From Chloroflexota bacterium (GTDB taxonomy: Bacteria; Chloroflexota; UBA6077; CF-72): a stretch of DNA of 6,682 nt. Made by a program: the position numbers and the translations under genes. The DNA lies in the NCBI GenBank assembly GCA_019242065.1, contig JAFAWJ010000388.1, positions 1 to 6,682 of the forward strand. Direction: 5' to 3'. Numbering within the stretch: the stretch's first letter is position 1; the number at the start of each line of letters is the position of its first letter. Of this stretch, positions 1-6,036 are shown one piece after another. The notes beneath the pieces were generated by a model that was given only the letters and a program-made list of their open reading frames with translations, ran no database searches and had not been told where the DNA came from.

Positions 1-432
1 GAAGACCACGACGGCGGTGGGATCGTCGGTCTGGCGGGTGACAACCGTGGGCGTGGGCACCGTGGGGGCCGTCGCTGCGCTCACAGGTGTCGAACCCCTG
101 GACGACGTGCTCGAAGTCGACGGTGCAATCGCCCTCGAACCGCTGCCGCCGCCCGCCGTGTTGTCTTGCGGACCCGAACCAGACAGTCCGCTCCCGCGCG
201 AGGCGACACTACTGCCCGGCGTCTCGTCCGCCGCAGCCGATCCCGACCGCCCGGCCTGCGGCGTCGCGTCGTCCTCAGGACCAGATCCCGAGAGCAGCGT
301 CTGCCGATCGCCCACACCTGCCGCGGGCGTCGGCGTCGACCCGACTCCTGCTCCCGCGCCCGCCCCCGAACACGCCACGACGAGCGACGCGCACAGCACG
401 CTCACCGTCAGGCCGATGCGTCGCGCTCGCAT
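1..432 (-). CDS. Lipoprotein, N-terminal part (cut by window edge)
   Basis: An open minus-strand frame of 144 codons runs from ATG at 432 to the left edge without a stop, so the C-terminal part is missing. Residues 1-21 form a lipoprotein signal peptide: basic start (MRARR), hydrophobic core, and lipobox LVVAC with the lipidated Cys at residue 21. It should therefore be exported and membrane-anchored. Residues 22 to about 130 are a low-complexity Gly/Ala/Ser/Thr/Pro linker typical of a tether for an extracellular domain. The motif SGSGP(E/Q)D(D/N) occurs at residues 48-55 and 84-91 with different codons. The last visible residues (TRQTDDPTAVVVF) may begin the folded domain. Possible families include a substrate-binding protein or a surface enzyme, but the visible part cannot decide. 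The start is chosen because it gives an ideal signal-peptide length. It is divergent from the dehydrogenase and has no SD sequence. Confidence 0.8.
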   Translation of the reverse strand, partial: MRARRIGLTVSVLCASLVVACSGAGAGAGVGSTPTPAAGVGDRQTLLSGSGPEDDATPQAGRSGSAAADETPGSSVASRGSGLSGSGPQDNTAGGGSGSRAIAPSTSSTSSRGSTPVSAATAPTVPTPTVVTRQTDDPTAVVVF

Positions 433-457
433 GGGGTTTTGATAGCGTATAGCTCCT
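433..457. promoter_or_regulatory. Divergent intergenic promoter region, possibly with shared -10
   Basis: Only 25 bp separate the ATG of the lipoprotein gene (432, minus) from the GTG of the dehydrogenase (458, plus), so both promoters must overlap each other or the neighbouring coding sequence. The core at 443-451 reads TAGCGTATA. It contains a TAnnnT-type -10 on each strand: TAGCGT at 443-448 on plus and TACGCT at 449-444 on minus. It also contains the self-complementary TATA at 448-451. From the TAnnnT elements, transcripts would begin close to each start codon, giving leaderless or nearly leaderless mRNAs, in keeping with the absence of SD sequences. No convincing -35 is seen on either side. 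The call rests on geometry and short motifs only. Confidence 0.4.
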
Positions 458-1525
458 GTGAGTCCGAAGGTCTTCGTTTTTTCGCCCATCGAGGCCGCCG
501 TCGACACCTACCAGAGCCTGCAGTCGCGGGGTTGCGAGATCAACGTCGCGCCCCAGCCGTGGGCCTCGCCGATGCAGCCCGCTCCCGAGGAGCTGGTGTC
601 CGGCGCCCATGACAGCGACGTGCTGCTGGGTTCGATGATCTACAACACCACCATCTCGCGCGACGTGCTGCAGAGCTCTGACCGGCTCCGCCTGGTGGCC
701 AAGTACTCCATCGGCTGCGAAGACATCGACGTCGAGGCTGCCACGGAGCTGGGCATCCTGGTGACCTACGGACCCACCGAGTCGAACTGGGGTGGCGTGG
801 CCGAGGGCACGCTGGGCAACATGCTGTGCCTGCTCAAAAAGGTCCGCGAGCGGGATCGCCACCTGAAGACCGACGGTGCCTGGCGCGATCCGAGTCTGAC
901 CGGCACGTACGTCGGCAGGCGGGCCGACGGCTACCCGGGCATCACCATCGGCATCGTCGGCCTGGGCCGCGTCGGGACGCGCCTCGCCGACTTGCTGCGG
1001 CCGTGGGGCGCGCGCCTCATCGCCGTCGACCCGTACATTCCCGAGTCGCACTTTGCGGCCCACGGCGTCCAGCGGGTCGACCTCCCGACGCTGCTGGCGG
1101 AGTCCGACGTGGTGACCCTCCACGTGTACGTGAATCGTGAGACCCGACACATGATCGGCGCCGCCGAGTTTGCGCGCATGAAGCCAACCGCCATCCTGCT
1201 GAACGCCGCACGCGGTCCGATTGTCGACGAGCCGGCCCTCGTCGAGGCGCTGCGCACGCAGCGTATCGCCGCAGCGGCGTTGGACGTCTTCGAGACCGAG
1301 CCACTGCCGCTGGACAGTCCACTGCGCGGGCTGGGCGACTCTGTCCTACTGTCACCGCATATGGTGACCAACAACGTGGGCAGCGGCGTCGGTCCCGCCA
1401 TTGCGCTGGCGACCGACGCGGTGGTCAACGCCCTGCGCGGTGAGGTGCCCGACGAAGAGGTCATCTTCAATCGCGAGGCGATCCCCCAGTGGAAAGAGCG
1501 CTTCGCGGGCCGCGCACTGCTCTAA
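458..1525 (+). CDS. D-2-hydroxyacid dehydrogenase (NAD-dependent, PGDH-like)
   Basis: A 355-residue protein of the D-isomer-specific 2-hydroxyacid dehydrogenase family, normal in length. The family oxidises D-2-hydroxyacids or reduces 2-oxoacids with NAD(P) in the cytoplasm. The Rossmann motif GLGRVG lies at 168-173, and Asp191 (IAVDPY) ends the second strand, favouring NAD over NADP. Catalytic residues are all present: Arg252 in NAARGPIVDE, Glu281 in FETEP, and His301 in SPHMV. Arg to Glu spacing (29) equals that in E. coli SerA. There is no C-terminal ACT/regulatory domain, so a role in serine synthesis is not implied and the substrate is unknown. The GTG start is fixed by an in-frame TAG at 443-445 and begins directly with the first beta strand (KVFVFSP). 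There is no SD; the bases before GTG read AGCTCCT. The last codons are repeated twice after the stop (see repeat at 1496). Confidence 0.93.
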   Translation: MSPKVFVFSPIEAAVDTYQSLQSRGCEINVAPQPWASPMQPAPEELVSGAHDSDVLLGSMIYNTTISRDVLQSSDRLRLVAKYSIGCEDIDVEAATELGILVTYGPTESNWGGVAEGTLGNMLCLLKKVRERDRHLKTDGAWRDPSLTGTYVGRRADGYPGITIGIVGLGRVGTRLADLLRPWGARLIAVDPYIPESHFAAHGVQRVDLPTLLAESDVVTLHVYVNRETRHMIGAAEFARMKPTAILLNAARGPIVDEPALVEALRTQRIAAAALDVFETEPLPLDSPLRGLGDSVLLSPHMVTNNVGSGVGPAIALATDAVVNALRGEVPDEEVIFNREAIPQWKERFAGRALL

Positions 1526-1599
1526 CCGCGGAGCGCTTCGTCGGCCGCTCACTGCTCTAACCGCGGAGCGCTTCGTCGGCCGCTCACTCTCTAGCCGCG
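1496..1599 (+). repeat. Three tandem ~35-bp copies of the dehydrogenase 3' end
   Basis: Three head-to-tail units: 1496-1530, 1531-1565 and 1566-1599. Unit 1 is the last nine codons and stop of the dehydrogenase (ERFAGRALL, TAA) plus five bases. Unit 2 differs at three positions and would read ERFVGRSLL then TAA. Unit 3 matches unit 2 except for one deleted base and one substitution. The 35-bp period is not a multiple of three, so the extra copies lie out of frame and after the stop; they are not translated as an extension. In units 2 and 3 one substitution creates a perfect 5-bp stem, GAGCG with CGCTC around a 10-base loop (1531-1550 and 1566-1585), which unit 1 lacks. There is no T-run, so this is not a canonical terminator. 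The rest of the convergent gap (1600-1693) shows nothing recognisable. Confidence 0.9.
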
Positions 1600-1693
1600 G
1601 CGCCGGCAACCTTCCGCATATTCGTCTCGCGACCGTGTCCAGGCCGCCACTCCAGCAACTTGTTTTGCGCCGCGCGCTGTAGCACTTTCGCCG

Positions 1694-2563
1694 TCACGAT
1701 CCCGTCGGCAGCATGCCGGTGGTCACCGACGCCCGCCGCCCCCAGCGGTCGGCTTCGACCATCCGGAAAAACTCCAGCAGCGCGGCGTTGAAGGTTGCCG
1801 GTTCCTCCAGGTTGATGGCGTGACCGCTCTGCGGCAACACCAGCAAGCCGGCGCCCGGCACCGTGCGCTTGAGAAACACGGCCACGTCCACGCACGGCTC
1901 GTCCTCGTCGCCGATGGCCACCAGTGTCGGGACATTCAGCTCGCGCAGCCGAGCTTCCAGTGAGAAGATCGTCGGCCGGCGCAGCATGACGCCGAGCATC
2001 GTGTTGGCCTGACCCTCCGCGGAGTGCTCGCCGAGCTGGTCGCGGAAGACGGACCAGCCGTATGGGTCCTTGCGTTTGAACGGCGTGCGGATCGGCCCTT
2101 CGGCATACGTCTCCGCGAAGCGGCGAATGCCCTGGGTGCGGATCAACCGGACCACGTCACGGATGTCTTGCTCGAAGCGCTCGCGATTGGTGTTGCCGGC
2201 GCCGGCGCCGACCACCGTCAGACTGCGGCACAGGTCCGGGTAGCGCACACCGAAGTTCAGAACGACGCTGCCGCCCATGGAAAAGCCGACCAGGTGGGCG
2301 CGGGCGATGCCGAGGTAATCCAGCAGTCCGCGGAGGTCCTCGATCAGCAGATCCTGTGAGTAGAGCTCGGGGTCACCTGGAATGGATGACGGTGGAAAGC
2401 CCCGCTGGCTATAGGTGATGCAGCGGTACAGCCGTCCGAGCGCGCGCACCTGCGGATCCCAGGAGCGGTAGTCGCCGCCGAACTCATGGCAGAAGACGAC
2501 CGGGTCTCCGCTGCCCGAGTCCTCGAAGTACAGCGTGACGCCGTTGATGGTGGCAACTGGCAT
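1694..2563 (-). CDS. Alpha/beta-fold hydrolase
   Basis: A 289-residue single-domain alpha/beta hydrolase, the usual size for the enol-lactonase/esterase-like branch. Such enzymes cleave esters, lactones, C-C bonds or related substrates in the cytoplasm; no signal peptide is seen. The nucleophile elbow GFSMG puts Ser95 in place, the acid is probably Asp221 in GDEDEP, and the base is His248 in QSGHAINLEEP. The oxyanion loop reads HEFGG (26-30) instead of the common HG-G form. Residues 124-205 form the lid region, which sets specificity and cannot be assigned. The ATG at 2563 is the only sensible start because an in-frame TGA lies four codons upstream; no SD is present. It follows the phosphodiesterase on the same strand after 79 bp and is probably co-transcribed. 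The C-terminal 15 residues after the last helix look non-conserved. Lactonase, esterase or haloperoxidase-like activity are all possible. Confidence 0.9.
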   Translation of the reverse strand: MPVATINGVTLYFEDSGSGDPVVFCHEFGGDYRSWDPQVRALGRLYRCITYSQRGFPPSSIPGDPELYSQDLLIEDLRGLLDYLGIARAHLVGFSMGGSVVLNFGVRYPDLCRSLTVVGAGAGNTNRERFEQDIRDVVRLIRTQGIRRFAETYAEGPIRTPFKRKDPYGWSVFRDQLGEHSAEGQANTMLGVMLRRPTIFSLEARLRELNVPTLVAIGDEDEPCVDVAVFLKRTVPGAGLLVLPQSGHAINLEEPATFNAALLEFFRMVEADRWGRRASVTTGMLPTGS

Positions 2564-2588
2564 GCGGTCAGGGAGTCATCCGCGGGAT

Positions 2589-2682
2589 GGTCATCGAGAG
2601 CCAGGATAACCCTCGACCCTGCCTGCCGCCGTCTCCGAAAGGTTATCGGCCGTCAGGAAAAACCTCGACCGTGCCGCCCGCC
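2589..2682 (-). repeat. Post-stop echo of the phosphodiesterase C-terminal codons
   Basis: Two ungapped 42-base copies offset by exactly 52 bp: 2641-2682 (last codons and stop of the phosphodiesterase) and 2589-2630 (just after its stop). By hand alignment 32 of 42 bases agree, and 24 of 29 in the core (2654-2682 against 2602-2630). Translated in the matching phase, the genuine tail reads AGGTVEVFPDGR then TAA, and the copy reads AAGRVEGYPGSR then TGA. The offset is not a multiple of three, so the copy lies in another frame. This is the same arrangement as at the dehydrogenase 3' end, but more diverged. Confidence 0.75.
2605..2647. repeat. Inverted repeat at the phosphodiesterase stop codon
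   Basis: Perfect 7-bp arms GATAACC (2605-2611) and GGTTATC (2641-2647) are separated by 29 bases. The right arm contains the TAA stop of the phosphodiesterase. The arms lie in the two copies of the tail echo, so this may be a by-product of that duplication. With such a long loop and no T-run it is unlikely to be an intrinsic terminator. It could form a hairpin in the mRNA between the two genes. Confidence 0.45.
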
Positions 2683-4073
2683 AGGTAGCGCTTCTCGCCA
2701 ATGCGGTCCAACCAGATGCGCTGCTGCCACTGCCTGCCGCGCGCCGCGAACGGCGCGATTTCCTCGAGCGTCGTCCACTCCGGATCCGCTCCCTGCCACG
2801 TCGCCAGCGCCTCCGACACCACGCGCCCGTCCACGTCCGACCCCGCCTCGAGCCCCAGCACGTGCGTCAGCGTCGGGCAGACGTCGACGTTGCCGACCGG
2901 CACCGGGCTCCGCCAGCCCGAGCGGAAGTCCGGCCCTTGCATCACCAGCGTGTTGTGCAGGTCGTATGGACTGATCGAGCCGTGGTCCATCACCAGCTTG
3001 CTCGCCGCGCCCGTCGCGGTGCCGGCGATCCCGCGCACCACGTCGGCGGACCAGGCAAAGGAGAAGACCGCGTCAGGGGCACGCGGTCCGTCCAGGCCGA
3101 CCAGTGACAGAGGAAAGGTCCCGTCGCGCCCGTCGGCTGTGAAAATCGGACCGACGTACTCAAAGCGGCGGACCGCCGACACCAGGTCCGCGTCCGAGGA
3201 GTACACGAACACGGAGCCCCCGTTCTCCGCCGCCGCACCTTCACGCAAGACGCCCGCGAGATCCTGCGCCGCGCGAGCGCGCCGGGTGACCGTCGAGCCG
3301 CCATGGTCCGACGTGACGACCACCGCCGTCGTCTCGCGCAGGCCCAGGCGTGTATACGCATCGAGAATGGCGCCCAGGTTGGCGTCGGCGTCGCGCAGGG
3401 ATGCAACTGTCTCCGGGGCGAAATACCCGCGCGCGTGGCTGGTGTGATCCGGATCCGTGTGCCAGAACACCAGCAGGGTGGGCGCGAGTTCTGGCAGCAC
3501 GAAGTCGGTGACAATGCGGGTGAAGTAGCGGGTCCAGTCCGTGGCCGGCAACGCGTCCCGGCGGGGTAGTTCCCCGAAGCGGGCCCGAACCGCCTGCATG
3601 AACGGCTGCATGGCCGGCACACCGTCGGCGACGACGGGCTCACCCACGTCGATGGCGCGCGGATGCTGCAGCCAGGCGGAGCCGGGCGAGCCTGAGCCAA
3701 CCACCACGCTCGATTTCCCAGCGGCGTGAACGCGGTCCGCCAGCGTGTCGACCAGTAAGACCGGCCGACCATCGGCCGCGGCGAGTCGATCGAGGCTGCG
3801 CACGTCGCCAGAGGAGTGCGAGGTCAAACTGCCGTCGCCAGCGCGCAACAGGAAGGTATTGCCAGGCACGCCCGCGCGACCGGGCCGGCAGCCAGTCGAA
3901 ATGGCCGGCGAGTTGGCTCGAGTGAGCGTCGGATACACGGCATAGCTGCGGTCGAACCAGACGCCCTGCTCCGCGAGGCGCCAGAGGTTGGGCGTGACCT
4001 CCGCCGAGACCAGGTCTGGCCGCAGGCCGTCCCAGACCATCACGCAGGCGCGTTCCGTCCTGGCCTTCGCCAC
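2643..4073 (-). CDS. Type I phosphodiesterase/nucleotide pyrophosphatase-family protein (alkaline phosphatase superfamily)
   Basis: A 476-residue metal-dependent phospho- or phosphono-hydrolase. The two-metal site is complete by comparison with nucleotide pyrophosphatases: Asp15 (MVWDG), nucleophile Thr51 (YPTLTRAN), Asn72 exactly 21 residues later (VPGN, as in autotaxin), Asp209 and His213 (PDHTSH), Asp256-His257 (TSDHGG), and His364 (DHGSISPYD). The use of Thr and the TLTRAN context point to the NPP-like branch rather than to formylglycine sulfatases, which carry C/S-x-P-x-R. No signal peptide is seen, so it is predicted to be cytoplasmic. The start is GTG at 4073; an in-frame TGA upstream limits alternatives and there is no SD. 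The gap upstream carries the phased TGACG array, so it may be separately regulated; the hydrolase follows downstream. The substrate is unknown: phosphodiester, nucleotide or phosphonate are possible. The lysine pair remembered for phosphonoacetate hydrolase is not evident. Confidence 0.88.
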   Translation of the reverse strand: MAKARTERACVMVWDGLRPDLVSAEVTPNLWRLAEQGVWFDRSYAVYPTLTRANSPAISTGCRPGRAGVPGNTFLLRAGDGSLTSHSSGDVRSLDRLAAADGRPVLLVDTLADRVHAAGKSSVVVGSGSPGSAWLQHPRAIDVGEPVVADGVPAMQPFMQAVRARFGELPRRDALPATDWTRYFTRIVTDFVLPELAPTLLVFWHTDPDHTSHARGYFAPETVASLRDADANLGAILDAYTRLGLRETTAVVVTSDHGGSTVTRRARAAQDLAGVLREGAAAENGGSVFVYSSDADLVSAVRRFEYVGPIFTADGRDGTFPLSLVGLDGPRAPDAVFSFAWSADVVRGIAGTATGAASKLVMDHGSISPYDLHNTLVMQGPDFRSGWRSPVPVGNVDVCPTLTHVLGLEAGSDVDGRVVSEALATWQGADPEWTTLEEIAPFAARGRQWQQRIWLDRIGEKRYLAGGTVEVFPDGR

Positions 4074-4108
4074 AGCTACTGGCCCATTTTGACACGAATT
4101 TCAGGTTG

Positions 4109-4178
4109 TGACGTCTGCATGACGCTTTTTTCGGGCCGCGTGACGCTTTTTCGTCGCGGCGTGACGGTCGGTGTGACG
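4109..4178 (-). promoter_or_regulatory. Helically phased TGACG array upstream of the phosphodiesterase
   Basis: Five direct copies of TGACG on the plus strand (CGTCA in the direction of the gene) begin at 4109, 4120, 4141, 4162 and 4174. The spacings of 11, 21, 21 and 12 bp are all close to whole turns of the helix, so the copies face the same side. Copies two and three are followed by a C and then T-tracts of 6 (4126-4131) and 5 bases (4147-4151), also 21 bp apart, which would favour intrinsic curvature. The nearest element lies 36 bp before the GTG at 4073, a suitable place for an operator or activator site. A sixth, partial TGACA lies at 4090-4094. The binding protein is unknown. The gap 4074-4292 contains no supportable gene. 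Confidence 0.5.
4135..4160. other. Hairpin within the phased repeat region
   Basis: GCCGC (4135-4139) pairs with GCGGC (4156-4160) and GACG (4142-4145) with CGTC (4152-4155), leaving a 2-base bulge at 4140-4141 and loop CTTTTT. That is nine base pairs, mostly GC. The stem is not followed by a U-run in either direction, so it is not a standard intrinsic terminator. On the minus strand it could still protect or end the ThDP-enzyme transcript. Confidence 0.4.
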
Positions 4179-4227
4179 GTTCGCGATTACGCTCAGACGC
4201 GGATGAATGCGAGCGGGCGGCGGCGTG

Positions 4228-4259
4228 CAGGCGACAGGCGGAACAGGCGAAAGGCGGAC
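4228..4259. repeat. Two 16-bp tandem units rich in AGGCG
   Basis: Units 4228-4243 and 4244-4259 match at 14 of 16 positions and together hold four AGGCG copies (4229, 4236, 4245, 4252). They lie 34 bp after the stop of the ThDP-enzyme gene in the direction of transcription. There is no T-run or strong dyad. Function is unknown; it may be simple slippage in GC-rich DNA. Confidence 0.5.
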
Positions 4260-4292
4260 ATGGCGTTCGTGATGGCGATGGCGAGTGATCGA

Positions 4293-5939
4293 TCAGTGCC
4301 CGCGAAAGGCTTCTTCGAGCCACTCGGCGACGACCGTTGGCACCACCTTGGCATCCAGCACCAGACCGGGACTCGCGCCGGACTCAAGCCAGTCCTCTAC
4401 GACAGCCAGGTCTTCCACGCGCCGCACTGTTGCCCCGTGCAGGCCGACGGCGCGACCGATCGCGGCGAAGTCTGTGTCTGGAAATTGCACCAGGTCCAGT
4501 GGCTGCCCCTGGGGTCCGAAGTGGTGCACTTCGGCGCCATAGGCGGAGTCGTTGTAGACGACGATCAGCATGCGCAGCCCCAGCCGCGCCACGGTCTCGA
4601 ACTCGGACAGGCTCAGGAACGCGCCACCATCGCCCAGCGCCGCAACCGTCACGCGCTGCGGGCGCGCCACCGCCGCGCCAATGCCGCTCGCCAGGCCCAG
4701 CCCGACCGCCTGGAATGCCTGCGTGAACACGAAGGCATCGGCATCCGGCACGCGCAGGTACATGGCCGGATACCCCATGAAGTGACCGGAGTCGATGGCT
4801 ACTGTCCGCTCCACAGGCACGAGCCGATCCAGCGCAGCCGAGAGCGCGCGGGGATCGATGTGCGTCTCGGTGCTTGCGTCATCGAATGGCGTCATCTGCC
4901 AGGCTCCGCGCCGAATCCGTTCGGCCAGCTCCGGCCGGCGCCACCCGGAGCCCGTCGGTCGGGAACGCAGCTCCGCCAGCATGCCGCGCGCGGACTGGCT
5001 GACGTCGCCTACCAGCGCAATGTCGACGCGATGGTGCGCCGCGATCGCGTCCGGGTCGTGGTCGATCTGAATGACGGTCGCCCGCGGATGCAGCAATCGC
5101 TGGTGGCGAGTGGTCCACATGTTGAGGCCTGCGCCCGCGGCCAGCACGACGTCCGCCTGACCGATCAGCTCAGCCGCGGCGGGCGAGGCAAAGCCACCCG
5201 AAATCCCCACCGCCCACGGGTTGTCGGCAAACAGGCCGTTGGCGACTGCCGAGGTGGCCAGCAGTCCGCCCACGCGTTCGGCAAGCTCCTCGAGCAGCGC
5301 GCCCGCGTGCGCCTCCCGCGCGCCGCGGCCGGCAATGATCAGCGGTCGCTCCGCGCGCGCCAGTGCCGCCACCGCCGCTGCCACTGCTTCGCTGGCCGGC
5401 TGCGTCGGCAGGAGATTCGGCGGCTCGGGCGCAACCTCCACTCCGTCGGCGGACTCCGCCGCCTGGATATCCAGCGGCAGCATCAGCACCACCGGCCGAC
5501 GCTCGATTCGTGCGCGCCGCAAGGCCCGCAGCGCGTCGTCGACCGCCGTCCGCCGACCATGGATCCGCTCGGCCACCGCACCGACCGACTCGACCAGTTG
5601 GTCCTGCGCGATGCGGAAATTGGAGCGGATGGCCGCGGCCGCCGTGTCGCCGGCCAGCACCACCAGCGGGGTGCGACTCTTGGCGGCCTCGGTCAGCGCG
5701 GTCAGCGTGTTGGTCAGGCCGGGGCCCTGGTGCACGCTGCACATGCCCACCCCGCCGGTCACCTGGGCGTACGCGTCGGCCATCGCCACCGCGCCGCACT
5801 CGTGGCGCGCCGCCACGAACTGCGCGCCCTCCTCGACCAGCGCGTTGGTCACCGCGAAGTTGCCACTGCCGATCAGTCCGAACACGTGCGCGGGTCCGCG
5901 GCGGGCCAGCGCACGCCCGACGGCGTCCGAAACCAGCAT
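4293..5939 (-). CDS. Thiamine diphosphate-dependent enzyme (acetolactate synthase/benzoylformate decarboxylase-like)
   Basis: A 548-residue ThDP enzyme with the standard three domains. The N-terminal Pyr domain (about 1-165) carries the cofactor-activating Glu47 in ARHECGAVAMADAYA and the loop HQGPGLTN (70-77). The middle domain (about 185-325) has the Rossmann-like fold seen in this superfamily. The C-terminal PP domain (about 365-540) has the metal/ThDP motif GDGG at 436-439 ending in YND (Asn463). The family decarboxylates or ligates 2-oxoacids in the cytoplasm. Acetolactate synthase is not assured: the usual GPV-x-D-P segment is replaced by RRPVVLMLPLDIQ, and no small regulatory subunit is nearby. 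Benzoylformate-type decarboxylase, carboligase or C-C lyase are alternatives. The ATG at 5939 is one base after the stop of the preceding small ORF, with no SD, suggesting coupled translation. Downstream 219 bp separate it from the phosphodiesterase. Confidence 0.9.
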   Translation of the reverse strand: MLVSDAVGRALARRGPAHVFGLIGSGNFAVTNALVEEGAQFVAARHECGAVAMADAYAQVTGGVGMCSVHQGPGLTNTLTALTEAAKSRTPLVVLAGDTAAAAIRSNFRIAQDQLVESVGAVAERIHGRRTAVDDALRALRRARIERRPVVLMLPLDIQAAESADGVEVAPEPPNLLPTQPASEAVAAAVAALARAERPLIIAGRGAREAHAGALLEELAERVGGLLATSAVANGLFADNPWAVGISGGFASPAAAELIGQADVVLAAGAGLNMWTTRHQRLLHPRATVIQIDHDPDAIAAHHRVDIALVGDVSQSARGMLAELRSRPTGSGWRRPELAERIRRGAWQMTPFDDASTETHIDPRALSAALDRLVPVERTVAIDSGHFMGYPAMYLRVPDADAFVFTQAFQAVGLGLASGIGAAVARPQRVTVAALGDGGAFLSLSEFETVARLGLRMLIVVYNDSAYGAEVHHFGPQGQPLDLVQFPDTDFAAIGRAVGLHGATVRRVEDLAVVEDWLESGASPGLVLDAKVVPTVVAEWLEEAFRGH

Positions 5940-5940
5940 C

Positions 5941-6036
5941 CTAGAGGACCGTCATGGCCGGATTGCCGGATGGCCAGTCGACCAGCGGAGCCCAAGTCGC
6001 CTGCGAGAACTCGGCAAAGTCACGTTGACAGACCAT
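5941..6036 (-). CDS. Candidate 31-residue small protein between cyclase and ThDP enzyme
   Basis: A 32-codon frame fills the gap between two larger genes exactly. Its ATG (6036-6034) overlaps the cyclase stop as TGATG, and its TAG (5943-5941) ends one base before the ThDP-enzyme ATG. The product begins MVCQRDFAEFSQATW and ends NPAMTVL. It has two Trp (15 and 21), no membrane segment and no recognisable motif. About three quarters of third positions are G or C, similar to but not clearly higher than chance in this DNA. It may be a real subunit-like or regulatory peptide, or a ribosome-delivery ORF that couples translation of the cyclase to the ThDP enzyme. It may also be the remnant C-terminus of a lost gene. 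I do not recognise it, and coding status rests on position alone. Confidence 0.4.
   Translation of the reverse strand: MVCQRDFAEFSQATWAPLVDWPSGNPAMTVL

Noticed and set aside
275..1150. Minus-strand open frame of 291 codons opposite the dehydrogenase and lipoprotein
   Set aside because: It is antisense to two well-supported genes, and its protein is His/Arg/Gly-rich with no motif, as expected from shadow frames in GC-rich DNA.
2643..4073. Assignment as a sulfatase
   Set aside because: The nucleophile position is Thr in TLTRAN, without the C/S-x-P-x-R formylglycine motif; residue spacing fits nucleotide pyrophosphatases.
4089..4094. Perfect TTGACA on the plus strand, as a -35 box
   Set aside because: No matching -10 lies 16-18 bp downstream and no plus-strand gene follows.
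4112..4131. CGTC-loop-GACG followed by T6, as a plus-strand terminator
   Set aside because: The stem is only four pairs and no plus-strand gene precedes it; the T-tract is better explained by the phased repeat.
4193..4261. 22-residue minus-strand ORF after the ThDP enzyme
   Set aside because: The Arg-rich composition arises from the AGGCG repeat, and there is no coupling or start signal; it is unlike the well-placed ORF at 5941-6036.
3640..4323. Minus-strand open frame of 227 codons spanning the 219-bp gap
   Set aside because: It overlaps the phosphodiesterase in another frame over most of its length and is Arg/Ser-rich; the gap portion shows no conserved features.
4293..5939. Firm naming as acetolactate synthase (ilvB)
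   Set aside because: General ThDP motifs are present but acetolactate-synthase-typical segments are altered and no ilvN-like gene is adjacent.
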